64,000 nt of DNA from Parasedimentitalea huanghaiensis. Lineage in GTDB: Bacteria > Pseudomonadota > Alphaproteobacteria > Rhodobacterales > Rhodobacteraceae. The stretch covers positions 124,001-188,000 of the forward strand of contig NZ_WQLV01000002.1 of the NCBI RefSeq assembly GCF_009753675.1, given 5' to 3'. The first letter of the stretch is position 1; the number at the start of each line of letters is the position of its first letter. The notes under the pieces were generated by a model. The model was given only the letters and a program-made list of their open reading frames with translations. It searched no databases and had not been told where the DNA came from. This document shows, piece by piece, positions 35,679-44,607 of this stretch. A program made the translations under genes and the position numbers.

Positions 35679-36413
35679 TTAGCCGCGCCCGATATAGGGC
35701 ATTTTGGTTGCCATCACTGTCATAAACTGCACGTTTGCTTCTAGCGGCAGTTGCGCCATATGCAGCACCGACCGTGCGGCATCTTCGACTGCAAAGCTAT
35801 GCATTGGTTCAGCCTCAGGATCATCCTGTTGCAACCGATAGCTAAGATCCTCGACCATAGGTGTACGTGCGTTGCCAATATCAATCTGTCCACATGCAAT
35901 ATCAAAGGGACGCCCATCTAGGGACAGGCTGCGCGTCAACCCAGTGACCGCCGCTTTGGTCGTGGCATAGGGCACCGAATTAGGCCGAGGGACATAGGCC
36001 GCAATCGACCCGTTATTGATGATCCGCCCGCCCTGTGGGAACTGATGTCGCATCTGCCTAAACGCAGCACGGGCAGCTAGGAACATCCCGTTGAGGTTGA
36101 CGTTCACCGAGGCAAACCAATCATCCAACGCAATTTCATCGATGGTGCCGCCGGGGGTGAAGATACCGGCATTATTGAACATCACATCCAATCGCCCGGC
36201 CTGCATGGCAAACCGGTTAAAGGCACCATCAACAGCTGCCGGATCGGTCACATCCGCAGACAGAACAACCGCGTTGGCGTGGCCCTCTGCCACCTCTTCC
36301 AGTGCAGATTTCCGCCGCGCCAATAAGCCAACAGTCCAGCCTTCGGCCAAGAACAATTCTGCAACGGCCCGACCGATCCCCGAGCTGGCGCCAGTAATTA
36401 AAATCGTTTTCAT
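35679..36413 (-). CDS. Short-chain dehydrogenase/reductase
   Basis: A 244-residue classical SDR. Seen: cofactor loop TGASSGIG at 7-14, NNAG at 80-83, and the catalytic Ser136, Tyr149 and Lys153. ARRK after the second beta strand suggests NADPH preference. It overlaps the helicase stop (ATGA), so the two are co-translated although functionally unrelated. Substrate unknown. Confidence 0.94.
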   Translation of the reverse strand: MKTILITGASSGIGRAVAELFLAEGWTVGLLARRKSALEEVAEGHANAVVLSADVTDPAAVDGAFNRFAMQAGRLDVMFNNAGIFTPGGTIDEIALDDWFASVNVNLNGMFLAARAAFRQMRHQFPQGGRIINNGSIAAYVPRPNSVPYATTKAAVTGLTRSLSLDGRPFDIACGQIDIGNARTPMVEDLSYRLQQDDPEAEPMHSFAVEDAARSVLHMAQLPLEANVQFMTVMATKMPYIGRG

Positions 36414-37936
36414 TCGCTTTCGATCTCCAATTTCAGCGTCGGTGCCGGTACCCCTCGCAAATCATCCACGCGCAACGGCGCGCTTGGTTTGGCCAGCCGG
36501 TTGCGAACGACCCAGATCAAGCGTTCCTGTGCCCGGGTAATCGCGACATAGGCCAGCCGTTTCCACAGCGGTTGCCCAGCTTCAACCCGGCCCATCCGCG
36601 CTGCAACGAAAAGATCAGGTGCAAACACTTGGGTGGTTGCCCATTGAGACCCCTGCGCCTTGTGTATGGTCACAGCCGCACCATGCAGAAAGGTTGCCCC
36701 CATGCGAGCCGCGAAGGGAATAAAGGGTTCTTCTTCCTCCGGTTTTTCAATCTTCACAATCGAAGCCGCCGATACTTGTGGGTCTTCGGCCCCCATCACA
36801 TGCAACCGTGAAAAACCCGGCTTGCGGCCTGGCCCAAGATAGATCACCTGCGCCCCTTTAATCAGACCACGCGCCTCGAGGTCCAAGCGCTTCTTGCGGT
36901 GCTTCATTGGCAGTTCGATACCGTCGCAGATCAACGGTTCACCCTCCATCAACTCATCTTCGGGCGCCCCATGTACGGTTCGAAACGCATTGATCAGCTT
37001 AATTCGGGTCGCATTGCGCCAGACCAAAACCGGAGATCGCGCCATCAGGTCAACCTCGACCCGTTGCCCCCAGACCACGCGCTCGTCCCGCCTGGCGGTA
37101 TCTTCGATCATCCGCTCAAAATCCTGAAATGTCAGTTGCGGATCGGCAAGGGCATGAGCAAGGTCCAGGATCGGATTGTCAGCATCCTGACGGTGAATAC
37201 GGTGCAACTCCAACTTGCGCTCTTCGGGTAGCGCATCAAACACCATAGAACCGGATTGATTTACCGGTGCCAACTGGGCTGGATCGCCAAACAACAACAA
37301 GTTTGGAAAGATCTCTTTCAGATCATTAAACTGCCGCTCATCCAGCATCGAGGATTCATCAACAAACCCAATGTCCAATGGTTCTTCGCGACGTTTCCAT
37401 CCGGTAATAAAGTCTGATCCGCGTAAACCTGCAGACGCCAGCGCACCGGGAATTGATTTATTGCGCTCATAGAACGCTGCCGCACGGGCCAGTGCCTCTT
37501 CCGTCAGCCCCTCAATTTCCGGAGGGTCGCCTTTGCCGGTCAACCATTCGGCCAACCGCTCATATTCTGGATCATACATAGGCGTATATAGAATACGGTG
37601 AATTGTAGTTGCAGGAACGCCTCGCAGCCGGAGAACCGAGGCTGCCTTGTTTGTAGGTGCCAGAATTGCCAGCGTACGACGGTCACCTTTTTTGCGGCTT
37701 TCATAGTCCCCTGAAACCACTTCCACCCCAGCCTGTTCTAAAGCTTTGTACAGCTCTGCCAGTAAAAGTGTCTTTCCCGATCCGGCCTTGCCGATCAGGG
37801 CCATCACGCCTCCTTCGCCGCGGGGGGGCTGCAGCAGGCCATCGTCCAGGTCGATACCTGCATGACGCAACATTTCAATTACGCTGTCATAAGCAGCGGC
37901 TTGGTCTTCTGAGAACTGAATGGGGAGCGATGTCAT
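36410..37936 (-). CDS. RecD-like ATP-dependent DNA helicase (SF1, AAA/UvrD_C_2)
   Basis: A 508-residue superfamily 1 helicase. Walker A GKAGSGKT at 49-56, the DEAD-like box GFVDESSMLDE, LLFGDPAQLAPV (motif III), and a C-terminal UvrD_C_2 motif AAVTIHKAQGSQW. It is shorter than RecD or RecD2 and has no N-terminal extension. It probably acts on DNA ends or stalled forks; a role linked to its neighbours is not evident. It is followed by the overlapping SDR gene. Confidence 0.93.
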   Translation of the reverse strand: MTSLPIQFSEDQAAAYDSVIEMLRHAGIDLDDGLLQPPRGEGGVMALIGKAGSGKTLLLAELYKALEQAGVEVVSGDYESRKKGDRRTLAILAPTNKAASVLRLRGVPATTIHRILYTPMYDPEYERLAEWLTGKGDPPEIEGLTEEALARAAAFYERNKSIPGALASAGLRGSDFITGWKRREEPLDIGFVDESSMLDERQFNDLKEIFPNLLLFGDPAQLAPVNQSGSMVFDALPEERKLELHRIHRQDADNPILDLAHALADPQLTFQDFERMIEDTARRDERVVWGQRVEVDLMARSPVLVWRNATRIKLINAFRTVHGAPEDELMEGEPLICDGIELPMKHRKKRLDLEARGLIKGAQVIYLGPGRKPGFSRLHVMGAEDPQVSAASIVKIEKPEEEEPFIPFAARMGATFLHGAAVTIHKAQGSQWATTQVFAPDLFVAARMGRVEAGQPLWKRLAYVAITRAQERLIWVVRNRLAKPSAPLRVDDLRGVPAPTLKLEIESE

Positions 37937-38000
37937 GGCGCGACCCTACAGGCGTGGGGCTGGCTTCACCAGAGGCCAACCCCGCTATCCCCCCATTCTA

Positions 38001-38639
38001 TTAAGCACTCATTGCCATTGGTTGTTCAGCTGACATGCCAAAAGACCGATCAAACCACATTTGCGACTGTTCGGGGGTGATCCCCGCCCGCTGTGCAACA
38101 TTTAGGTAGATCTCACGCGAGTACTCCCACAGGCCAAGACTAATTCGGTCACGACCTTCGCCAATGCTACCAATCACTTCAGGTGAAAAACCCAAGCTGC
38201 GGTAGATTCGGATCATTCTGTGGTCAAAAACACCCGTCAGATGCTCAACACTAAAGTTGCGCATGATCTCTGTTCCACCAAGGGTCAAGGCCCCGGCCAC
38301 ATGCGAACTCGCCTTGCGTGAGAGGCAGAACCTTGTGCATTCCCAAATCAATGGGCTACAAATATGAGTTCCACCGTTAAGGTTACTAAACACATCATTA
38401 ACCATAACTGGACCTGTGGTTGGTAAAAAGCGCATGGACCCGCCATGTGATCCATCCGCCTCCTCCCAAATTACGTAGAGCGGATTCAAATGATCGTATT
38501 GGTCGCGTTCTTCGCCGTTTTCATCAACGTTTACTGCCCAGCCAAGCCGGGTTTTGAATTGATCAGCCCTATCCTTGAACATGGAATTTGCCAGATCAGA
38601 AAATTTATGTAGGTCCGTAGCGTAAATATAGCGCAGCAT
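38001..38639 (-). CDS. luxI: Acyl-homoserine-lactone synthase (LuxI family)
   Basis: A 212-residue autoinducer synthase using S-adenosylmethionine and acyl-ACP or acyl-CoA. The conserved residues of the family are present: Arg24, Phe28, Trp34, Asp46, Asp49, Arg70, Glu100 and Arg103. It lies 91 bases after luxR on the same strand, with ccr nearby, an arrangement I associate with roseobacters. The acyl chain length cannot be predicted reliably from sequence. The intergenic region has a TTAACGTTAA palindrome and a weak lux-box-like element. Confidence 0.96.
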   Translation of the reverse strand: MLRYIYATDLHKFSDLANSMFKDRADQFKTRLGWAVNVDENGEERDQYDHLNPLYVIWEEADGSHGGSMRFLPTTGPVMVNDVFSNLNGGTHICSPLIWECTRFCLSRKASSHVAGALTLGGTEIMRNFSVEHLTGVFDHRMIRIYRSLGFSPEVIGSIGEGRDRISLGLWEYSREIYLNVAQRAGITPEQSQMWFDRSFGMSAEQPMAMSA

Positions 38640-38669
38640 AGCTGTCCCCTTTTGGATTAAAGTGGGGAA

Positions 38670-38713
38670 AACCTACGGTCAGAATGGTTAATGGTTCATA
38701 ATTTTAACGTTAA
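38670..38713 (-). promoter_or_regulatory. Candidate luxI control region
   Basis: Between luxR and luxI lie a 20-base element with AACC/GGTT ends at 38670-38689 (spacing like a lux box, but poor inner symmetry) and the perfect palindrome TTAACGTTAA at 38704-38713. Either could bind LuxR; neither is a confident lux box. Confidence 0.25.
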
Positions 38714-38730
38714 GAAATGGAAACAGACCG

Positions 38731-39462
38731 TTAAACAACAATCAGCCCGCGTGCCATTGCCTGAGCAATTGCATGTGTGGTATTTTGCGCGCCCAGTTTA
38801 TGCCGGGAACTTTCAATATATACTCTAAGGGTATGTTCGGAAATTTCCAGCGTCTCTGCCACTTGTGCGCGACTGTGCCCCATCGCCAACAGCGTCATGG
38901 CGTCGATCTCACGCGGGGACAAAGCGCGCGACTGTTCTGGTGCCCGCTCGGTTTCAAACTCCAATGCCTTTCGGTTGAAGAAATGCGCCATCAGAATCAA
39001 GTCGCGACTGCGCTTTTCTGTAAACTTTTCCCAAGCTTCATCTGAACAATTGTGACTGGTTGTAAAAAGAGCGAACTGCCCGTTGGGGCCTCGGATTGGC
39101 ACCGAGTACCCCTGGTTCCCAACACCATGCTCCAGAGCGTCATCAAGAAATGCTCTTGCAGGCTTACCACTCCAATCCAGCCGTTTCCAATCTACAGGGT
39201 GGAAGCGCTGAAAGCAGCCCGCAATTACCGGATCAACTCGAACGTAGTTTTTGTCTTGGTATTGATCGATCCAGGCTTGAGAATAGGTTCCAAAATAGTA
39301 GTGGTCGCCAGCGCTATCGACCCAGTGGTACATCATGTGATCAATAGCAAAGAGGTCGCGCACTCTTTCTATGATCTCCTGAAGACCCTCAAGAGTGTTG
39401 GTCACCTCCAACGACTCTAAGATTTGATCCAACCTGACTCTGTTCGCCATCCGTTTGCGCAC
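38731..39462 (-). CDS. luxR: LuxR-family quorum-sensing regulator
   Basis: About 243 residues. The N-terminal autoinducer-binding domain contains the expected aromatic/acidic set in YHWVDSAGDHYYFGTY and DPVIAGCFQRFHPVDW. The C-terminal LuxR helix-turn-helix runs LSPREIDAMTLLAMGHSRAQ and beyond. The GTG at 39462 is given as the start because AGGAAG stands nine bases upstream; the ATG at 39450 is possible but has no well-placed ribosome site. The 5' end overlaps a 72-codon ORF in another frame, suggesting translational coupling. It should sense the signal made by the adjacent LuxI. Confidence 0.93.
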   Translation of the reverse strand: MRKRMANRVRLDQILESLEVTNTLEGLQEIIERVRDLFAIDHMMYHWVDSAGDHYYFGTYSQAWIDQYQDKNYVRVDPVIAGCFQRFHPVDWKRLDWSGKPARAFLDDALEHGVGNQGYSVPIRGPNGQFALFTTSHNCSDEAWEKFTEKRSRDLILMAHFFNRKALEFETERAPEQSRALSPREIDAMTLLAMGHSRAQVAETLEISEHTLRVYIESSRHKLGAQNTTHAIAQAMARGLIVV

Positions 39463-39607
39463 CAGCTTTTTCTTCCTGAGACGAAATTTCAGCCTGTGCA
39501 ACTTTGAGTGTTTCCCCCAAGTGCTCAGCCACAGCCCCGAGACCATTTGCAGTGGCAAAGGCTTGAAGGTCAACGAGAACGTCTAGCAACCAGTCATTTT
39601 CAGTCAT
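39389..39607 (-). CDS. Small protein upstream of and overlapping luxR
   Basis: A 72-residue ORF starting at ATG 39607. It begins MTENDWLLDVLVDLQAFATA and continues with a second amphipathic helix, an acidic helical character that looks like a real short protein. Its 3' end overlaps luxR by about 70 bases in a different frame. Similar small proteins occur before luxR in roseobacter luxRI loci, as far as I recall. Function unknown; it could modulate LuxR or couple its translation. Confidence 0.65.
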   Translation of the reverse strand: MTENDWLLDVLVDLQAFATANGLGAVAEHLGETLKVAQAEISSQEEKAGAQTDGEQSQVGSNLRVVGGDQHS

Positions 39608-39836
39608 TGCAGTGCCCTATTCCGCAAAATTATCGTCAACCGGCAATAACATGCATACATACGACATGAATACTCGCCGTTTCTTACTCCCCCAAAATAG
39701 TGAGGCTGAGTATTTCAAGCTTATGAAATCAAACATCACGTCCATTGGTTGTGAAAACGCCCACAAATCAGCAAGTGATTCGCGGGCGTTGGGTACTATT
39801 GGCCTGCAAGCAAAGCCCGCAACTGCGAGACAGGCG

Positions 39837-41123
39837 TTATTGACCTGCCTCCAGAACGTCCTCAAGGGTGCGCAAGCCAGTTTTTGGCGCCTGTACCAAC
39901 ACCGACATATTGCCCGGTTTATGTTCATTGCGGAACATTTTCATATGGGCGTCTGGCAGGTCGGACCAAGAAAACACCTCGGACATACAGGGATCCAAAC
40001 GGCGCTCCAGCATCAGTTTGTTAGCCGAAGCTGCCTGTTTCAGGTGGGCAAAATGACTACCCTGCAAACGCTTTTGGTGCATCCACATGTATCGCACATC
40101 CAGCGTCAGGTTGAACCCAGTGGTTCCTGCGCAGATCACCACCATGCCGCCCTTTTTACAGACAAAGGTCGAAACCGGGAAGGTCGCCTCGCCGGGATGT
40201 TCGAACACGATGTCGACGTTGTTCCCTTTACCTGTAATTTCCCAAATCGCCGCGCCAAACTTGCGGGCTTCTTTGAACCAAGCGCCATATTCCGGGGTGT
40301 TCACCGTTGGCATTTGCCCCCAGCAGTTGAAATCTTTGCGGTTCAAGACACCCTTGGCGCCCAGCCCCATCACAAACTCGCGTTTGTCTTCGTCTGAAAT
40401 CACCCCAATCGCATTGGCGCCAGCGGTATTGATCAATTGGATTGCATAAGAGCCCAAACCACCTGATGCACCCCAAACCAAAACATTCTGTCCTGGTTTC
40501 AACTCGTGTGGGTGGTGGCCAAACAACATCCGATACGCGGTCGCAAGCGTCAGTGTATAACAAGCGCTTTCTTCCCAGGTCAAATGTTTGGGGCGTGGCA
40601 TCAGTTGCTGCGCCTGCACACGCGTGAACTGCGCAAACGAACCATCCGGCGTCTCGTAGCCCCAAATCCGTTGGCTGGTCGAGAACATCGGATCGCCACC
40701 GTTACATTCTTCGTCTTCACCATCATCCTGATTGCAGTGGATCACGACTTCGTCGCCAACTTTCCACTTTTTAACCTTGTCACCCACTGCCCAAACAATC
40801 CCAGCCGCATCAGATCCGGCAATATGATAGGGTTGCTTGTGGCCATCAAAAGGGCTGATTGGTTGCCCCAAGGCAGCCCAAACACCGTTGTAGTTAACAC
40901 CAGCGGCCATCACCAGAACCAACACATCGTGACTATCTATTGCAGGGACATCTACAACCTCTTGCAACATCGCACTGTCCGGATTGCCGTGGCGCTCTTT
41001 TCGGATAGCCCAAGCATACATCTGTTTGGGGACATAGCCCATAGGTGGCATCTCACCCATCTCATACAGATCTTTTTCAGCGGCCTCGTACGATAGCGTA
41101 TCAATGTTGGTATCCAGAGCCAT
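39837..41123 (-). CDS. ccr: Crotonyl-CoA carboxylase/reductase
   Basis: A 428-residue MDR-family enzyme that reductively carboxylates crotonyl-CoA to ethylmalonyl-CoA with NADPH and CO2, the key step of the ethylmalonyl-CoA pathway. Seen: VNYNGVWAALGQPISPFDGH, VLVWGASGGLGSYAIQLI (nucleotide binding) and FEHPGEATFPVSTFV, all typical of Ccr. The start at 41123 has GGAGG; an alternative four codons earlier lacks one. It lies upstream of the luxR-luxI pair on the same strand and is divergent from ecm, 1 kb away. Confidence 0.97.
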   Translation of the reverse strand: MALDTNIDTLSYEAAEKDLYEMGEMPPMGYVPKQMYAWAIRKERHGNPDSAMLQEVVDVPAIDSHDVLVLVMAAGVNYNGVWAALGQPISPFDGHKQPYHIAGSDAAGIVWAVGDKVKKWKVGDEVVIHCNQDDGEDEECNGGDPMFSTSQRIWGYETPDGSFAQFTRVQAQQLMPRPKHLTWEESACYTLTLATAYRMLFGHHPHELKPGQNVLVWGASGGLGSYAIQLINTAGANAIGVISDEDKREFVMGLGAKGVLNRKDFNCWGQMPTVNTPEYGAWFKEARKFGAAIWEITGKGNNVDIVFEHPGEATFPVSTFVCKKGGMVVICAGTTGFNLTLDVRYMWMHQKRLQGSHFAHLKQAASANKLMLERRLDPCMSEVFSWSDLPDAHMKMFRNEHKPGNMSVLVQAPKTGLRTLEDVLEAGQ

Positions 41124-41663
41124 AACAGCCTCCAATTTGCCTCGTTATGCCGCGACGCAGAATCGTGGCTTTATCTAGGAAATAGAAACGGGCGAGAAAT
41201 AAAGCAACCGTTTTCGCCGCATTTTTGAAATTTTATAACTCGTCGACGCCACTTCGGCATTTTCAGCTCTCGGTTTTTGGTTTCCTGCCTCCAACATCCA
41301 GCGCTCGCAACAATCTGAAGTAAAGTGTGGAGCTATCTCAAAAGGGTTCAAGTGGAAAAACAGCCCCACATACCTCTTGCTTGGTCCTACTTGGTTATGT
41401 GGAATTTGCTGAAACACCGAAACGATCGGGCAAGTCAGATAGCAAATCAACGACACCGAAAACCGTTATTCAGCGCTGGCACCCGCACACATCTGAAAAC
41501 TGAAACGTTAGCTTCTTCGCCTGAAACCGCGATTAGGCTTGTCACAACCAATTGTTGCCACATCAAAAATCTGTACTAATATATATAGAGGAACAGTGCT
41601 TAACCTGCGCAGGCCTCATCAGAGGGCAGCGCCAAAAATGCAACTCTGATAAGAAAGAACCCC
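41124..41663. other. 540-base intergenic region upstream of ccr and the 111-residue secreted protein
   Basis: No convincing gene. A GTG-started 84-codon frame (41325-41579) has no ribosome site and no family character. The region must hold the divergent promoters of ccr and of the secreted-protein gene. An AT-rich stretch TACTAATATATATAG near 41573 is a plausible minus-10 area for the rightward gene. Confidence 0.5.
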
Positions 41664-41999
41664 ATGCTTTCCAAACGCCATCTACTCACCGTTTTAACTG
41701 CATTTGCAATATCCGCAACAACGGTAATTCCAGCCGCTGCCTTGGATCGACGAGTGCGTATTGTAAATCAAACGGGTTACGTTCTGGTCGAATTCTATGG
41801 ATCCAATAAAGGGTCGCGCTCATGGGAAGAAGACATCCTGGGCCCTGATGTATTAGGGTCAGGCCAATCTGTGATGATCAATTTTGACGATGGTACCGGC
41901 TATTGCAAATTTGACTTCAAGGCCGTGTTCGACGACGGCGACGAGTTAATCAGGAAAAATGTCAACATCTGCGAAATCGGCACATATACCTATAATTGA
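41664..41999 (+). CDS. Small exported protein of unknown function
   Basis: A 111-residue protein with a signal peptide (cleavage expected after the AAA of PAAALDRR) and a compact mature domain containing VRIVNQTGYVLVEFYGSN, VMINFDDGTGYCKFDFKAVFDDGDE and a second Cys in NICEIGTYTYN; the two cysteines could form a disulfide. I recognise this as a small periplasmic family common in Rhodobacterales but know no function. It stands between ccr and ecm with its own terminator. Confidence 0.85.
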   Translation: MLSKRHLLTVLTAFAISATTVIPAAALDRRVRIVNQTGYVLVEFYGSNKGSRSWEEDILGPDVLGSGQSVMINFDDGTGYCKFDFKAVFDDGDELIRKNVNICEIGTYTYN

Positions 42000-42026
42000 C
42001 GCGCAGGGTAGCTCTAGAACACAAGC

Positions 42027-42059
42027 AAGCGCACCTATCAGAAGTAGGTGCGCTTTTTT
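42027..42059 (+). terminator. Intrinsic terminator after the 111-residue protein gene
   Basis: AAGCGCACCTA-TCAGAAG-TAGGTGCGCTT followed by TTTT: an 11-bp stem and T-tract. It separates this gene from ecm, which therefore needs its own promoter. Confidence 0.9.
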
Positions 42060-42166
42060 GAGCGAAAATTATCAATTGCCGCAATGCAGCGAATTGACAG
42101 GGGTGTATTCTTTCACGTATCCAGCTCGAGACGAAATAAAATTTCAATCGAGACGCGGGGCGCCTG

Positions 42167-44131
42167 ATGACAAATACAGACCACCAGCACGGTAAGTCAG
42201 ATCGCCCTTGGTTGATCCGGACTTACGCAGGCCATTCTACCGCCACGGCTTCAAACGCGCTGTACCGCAGTAACCTTGCTAAAGGCCAAACCGGTTTATC
42301 AGTTGCTTTTGATCTGCCAACCCAAACCGGATACGACAGCGACCACACGCTGGCCCGTGGCGAAGTGGGCAAGGTAGGCGTCCCTGTTTGTCACTTGGGT
42401 GACATGCGCGCCTTGTTTGACCAGATCCCTTTGGATCAGATGAACACCTCTATGACGATCAACGCTACCGCCCCTTGGCTATTGTCGCTTTATATTGCTG
42501 TAGCTGAAGAGCAAGGCGCAGATATTCGCGGCCTTCAGGGCACTGTGCAAAATGATCTGATCAAGGAATACCTGAGCCGAGGCACCTATATTTGCCCACC
42601 TAAGCCCAGCCTGAAGATGATCGCGGATGTCGCCGAGTACTGTTATAGTAACGTTCCCAAGTGGAATCCGATGAACGTCTGTTCTTATCACCTGCAAGAG
42701 GCAGGCGCGACGCCAGAACAGGAACTGGCCTTTGCTTTGGCCACCGGACAGGCCGTGCTGGACGAATTGCAACCACGGGTTCCAGCCGAAGATTTCCCGG
42801 CAGTGGTTGGGCGAATTTCATTCTTCGTCAACGCTGGCATCCGCTTTGTCACCGAAATGTGCAAGATGCGCGCCTTTGTCGATCTGTGGGATGAGATTTG
42901 CGAAACCCGTTATGGTGTTAGCGATCCAAAGTTTCGCCGGTTTCGGTACGGTGTACAGGTCAACTCTCTGGGATTGACCGAACAACAGCCAGAAAACAAT
43001 GTTTACCGTATTCTGATCGAAATGCTGGCCGTCACCCTGTCAAAGAAAGCCCGCGCCCGTGCGGTACAATTGCCTGCCTGGAACGAAGCACTGGGATTGC
43101 CCCGGCCCTGGGATCAGCAATGGTCGATGCGGATGCAGCAAATTCTGGCCTACGAAACTGATCTTTTGGAGTATGAAGACCTATTCGAGGGCAACCCGGC
43201 GGTTGACCGTAAGGTTGAAGAATTAAAGACCGGCGCTCGCGCTGAACTGGCCAACCTAGATGGCATGGGCGGCGCAGTGGCATCGATCGAATATATGAAG
43301 TCACGTTTGGTGGATTCTAATGCCGAACGATTGAACCGGATTGAACGTAACGAAACCATAGTGGTTGGCGTCAACCGCTGGACTGAGGGCGAACCCTCGC
43401 CGTTGCAAACGGAAGATGGCGGCATCATGGTTGTCGATCCTGCTGTCGAACAAGAACAGATTTCTCGCCTGAACGATTGGCGGCAAAATCGTGATGACTC
43501 TGAGGTGCAAACAGCCTTGGCGGCCTTGCGGGCAGCAGCCAAAGCCGGTGACAATATCATGCCACCATCAATCGCCGCAGCCAAAGCTGGCGTCACAACT
43601 GGCGAATGGGCAGAAGAGATGCGCAAGGCCCATGGAACCTATCGAGGCCCCACCGGTGTATCAGGTTCGGTATCCAACAAAACCGAAGGCTTGGATGATC
43701 TGCGCGAAAAAGTGGACGCCGTCAGTGACAAATTGGGGCGTCGTTTGAAATTCCTTGTCGGGAAGCCAGGACTGGACGGCCACTCAAACGGTGCTGAACA
43801 GATTGCCTTTCGTGCCCGAGACTGCGGGATGGATATATCCTATGATGGAATCCGCCTGACGCCCGCCGAACTTGTGGCCGCAGCGATCGAAGATCAGGCC
43901 CATGTAGTTGGCCTGTCGATCCTGTCGGGGAGCCACTTGCCATTGGTTCAGGAAACAATGGACCGCATGCGTGCCGCCGGCCTAGCGCATATTCCGGTGA
44001 TCGTCGGTGGTATCATTCCTGACGATGATGCGAATACTCTAAAACAAATGGGTGTTGCCCGCGTTTATACCCCAAAAGATTTCGAACTAAATTCAATCAT
44101 GGGTGATATCACGATATTGGCGACGCCCTAA
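42167..44131 (+). CDS. ecm: Ethylmalonyl-CoA mutase (MeaA-type, B12-dependent)
   Basis: A 654-residue single-chain cobalamin mutase that converts ethylmalonyl-CoA to methylsuccinyl-CoA. The N-terminal catalytic barrel contains KGQTGLSVAFDLPTQTGYDSD; the C-terminal B12 domain has GLDGHSNGAEQIAFRARD with the cobalt-binding His539. Length fits Ecm/MeaA rather than methylmalonyl-CoA mutase. Proximity to ccr supports the assignment, since Ecm acts right after Ccr (via the epimerase). Confidence 0.95.
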   Translation: MTNTDHQHGKSDRPWLIRTYAGHSTATASNALYRSNLAKGQTGLSVAFDLPTQTGYDSDHTLARGEVGKVGVPVCHLGDMRALFDQIPLDQMNTSMTINATAPWLLSLYIAVAEEQGADIRGLQGTVQNDLIKEYLSRGTYICPPKPSLKMIADVAEYCYSNVPKWNPMNVCSYHLQEAGATPEQELAFALATGQAVLDELQPRVPAEDFPAVVGRISFFVNAGIRFVTEMCKMRAFVDLWDEICETRYGVSDPKFRRFRYGVQVNSLGLTEQQPENNVYRILIEMLAVTLSKKARARAVQLPAWNEALGLPRPWDQQWSMRMQQILAYETDLLEYEDLFEGNPAVDRKVEELKTGARAELANLDGMGGAVASIEYMKSRLVDSNAERLNRIERNETIVVGVNRWTEGEPSPLQTEDGGIMVVDPAVEQEQISRLNDWRQNRDDSEVQTALAALRAAAKAGDNIMPPSIAAAKAGVTTGEWAEEMRKAHGTYRGPTGVSGSVSNKTEGLDDLREKVDAVSDKLGRRLKFLVGKPGLDGHSNGAEQIAFRARDCGMDISYDGIRLTPAELVAAAIEDQAHVVGLSILSGSHLPLVQETMDRMRAAGLAHIPVIVGGIIPDDDANTLKQMGVARVYTPKDFELNSIMGDITILATP

Positions 44132-44267
44132 ATGGTTGTAGAATAATAATAAAAATCAGGCGGCAACACAAAAAATGAGAAAAAGGCGCTTAAATACGTC
44201 TCCCAATTGGGCCATAAGCTGATACGCGCTAATTAGTTGGCGTAGGTACTACAAATTGGAGACTCAA

Positions 44268-44585
44268 ATGACCCTCAACCTTGCGGAAATGTCGCGCAAA
44301 GATCTTCTGCAACTCAAAACTGATGTTGATGAAGCCCTAAAATCCGCCGAACAACGTGAGCGTCTAGCCGCATTAAAGGCTGCAGAACAGGCCGCCGCAG
44401 AATTCGGTTTTTCGCTTGAGGAAATTTCTAATGGCGGACGTTCGTCAGGTAAGCGTTCAAAAGCTGCACCCAAATATCGTAATCCGGCGAACCCAGAAGA
44501 AACCTGGACCGGTCGGGGTCGCAAGCCGCATTGGATTCATACTGCCTTGACTTCTGGCGCCGATATCTCTGATCTGGAAATCTGA
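44268..44585 (+). CDS. H-NS-family nucleoid-associated protein
   Basis: A 105-residue protein with an N-terminal coiled-coil oligomerisation region (about 6-50) and the C-terminal H-NS DNA-binding motif KYRNPANPEETWTGRGRKPHW. The ATG at 44268 is chosen over a TTG four codons upstream. H-NS/HvrA/Spb-type proteins bind AT-rich DNA and silence or modulate transcription. It lies just before deoD (22-base gap) and may be co-transcribed. Confidence 0.93.
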   Translation: MTLNLAEMSRKDLLQLKTDVDEALKSAEQRERLAALKAAEQAAAEFGFSLEEISNGGRSSGKRSKAAPKYRNPANPEETWTGRGRKPHWIHTALTSGADISDLEI

Positions 44586-44607
44586 TCCAGAAGCGGAGAT
44601 TTAAAAC

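Noticed and set aside
41325-41579. 84-codon GTG-started frame upstream of the secreted protein
   Set aside because: No ribosome site, atypical composition, no recognisable domain.
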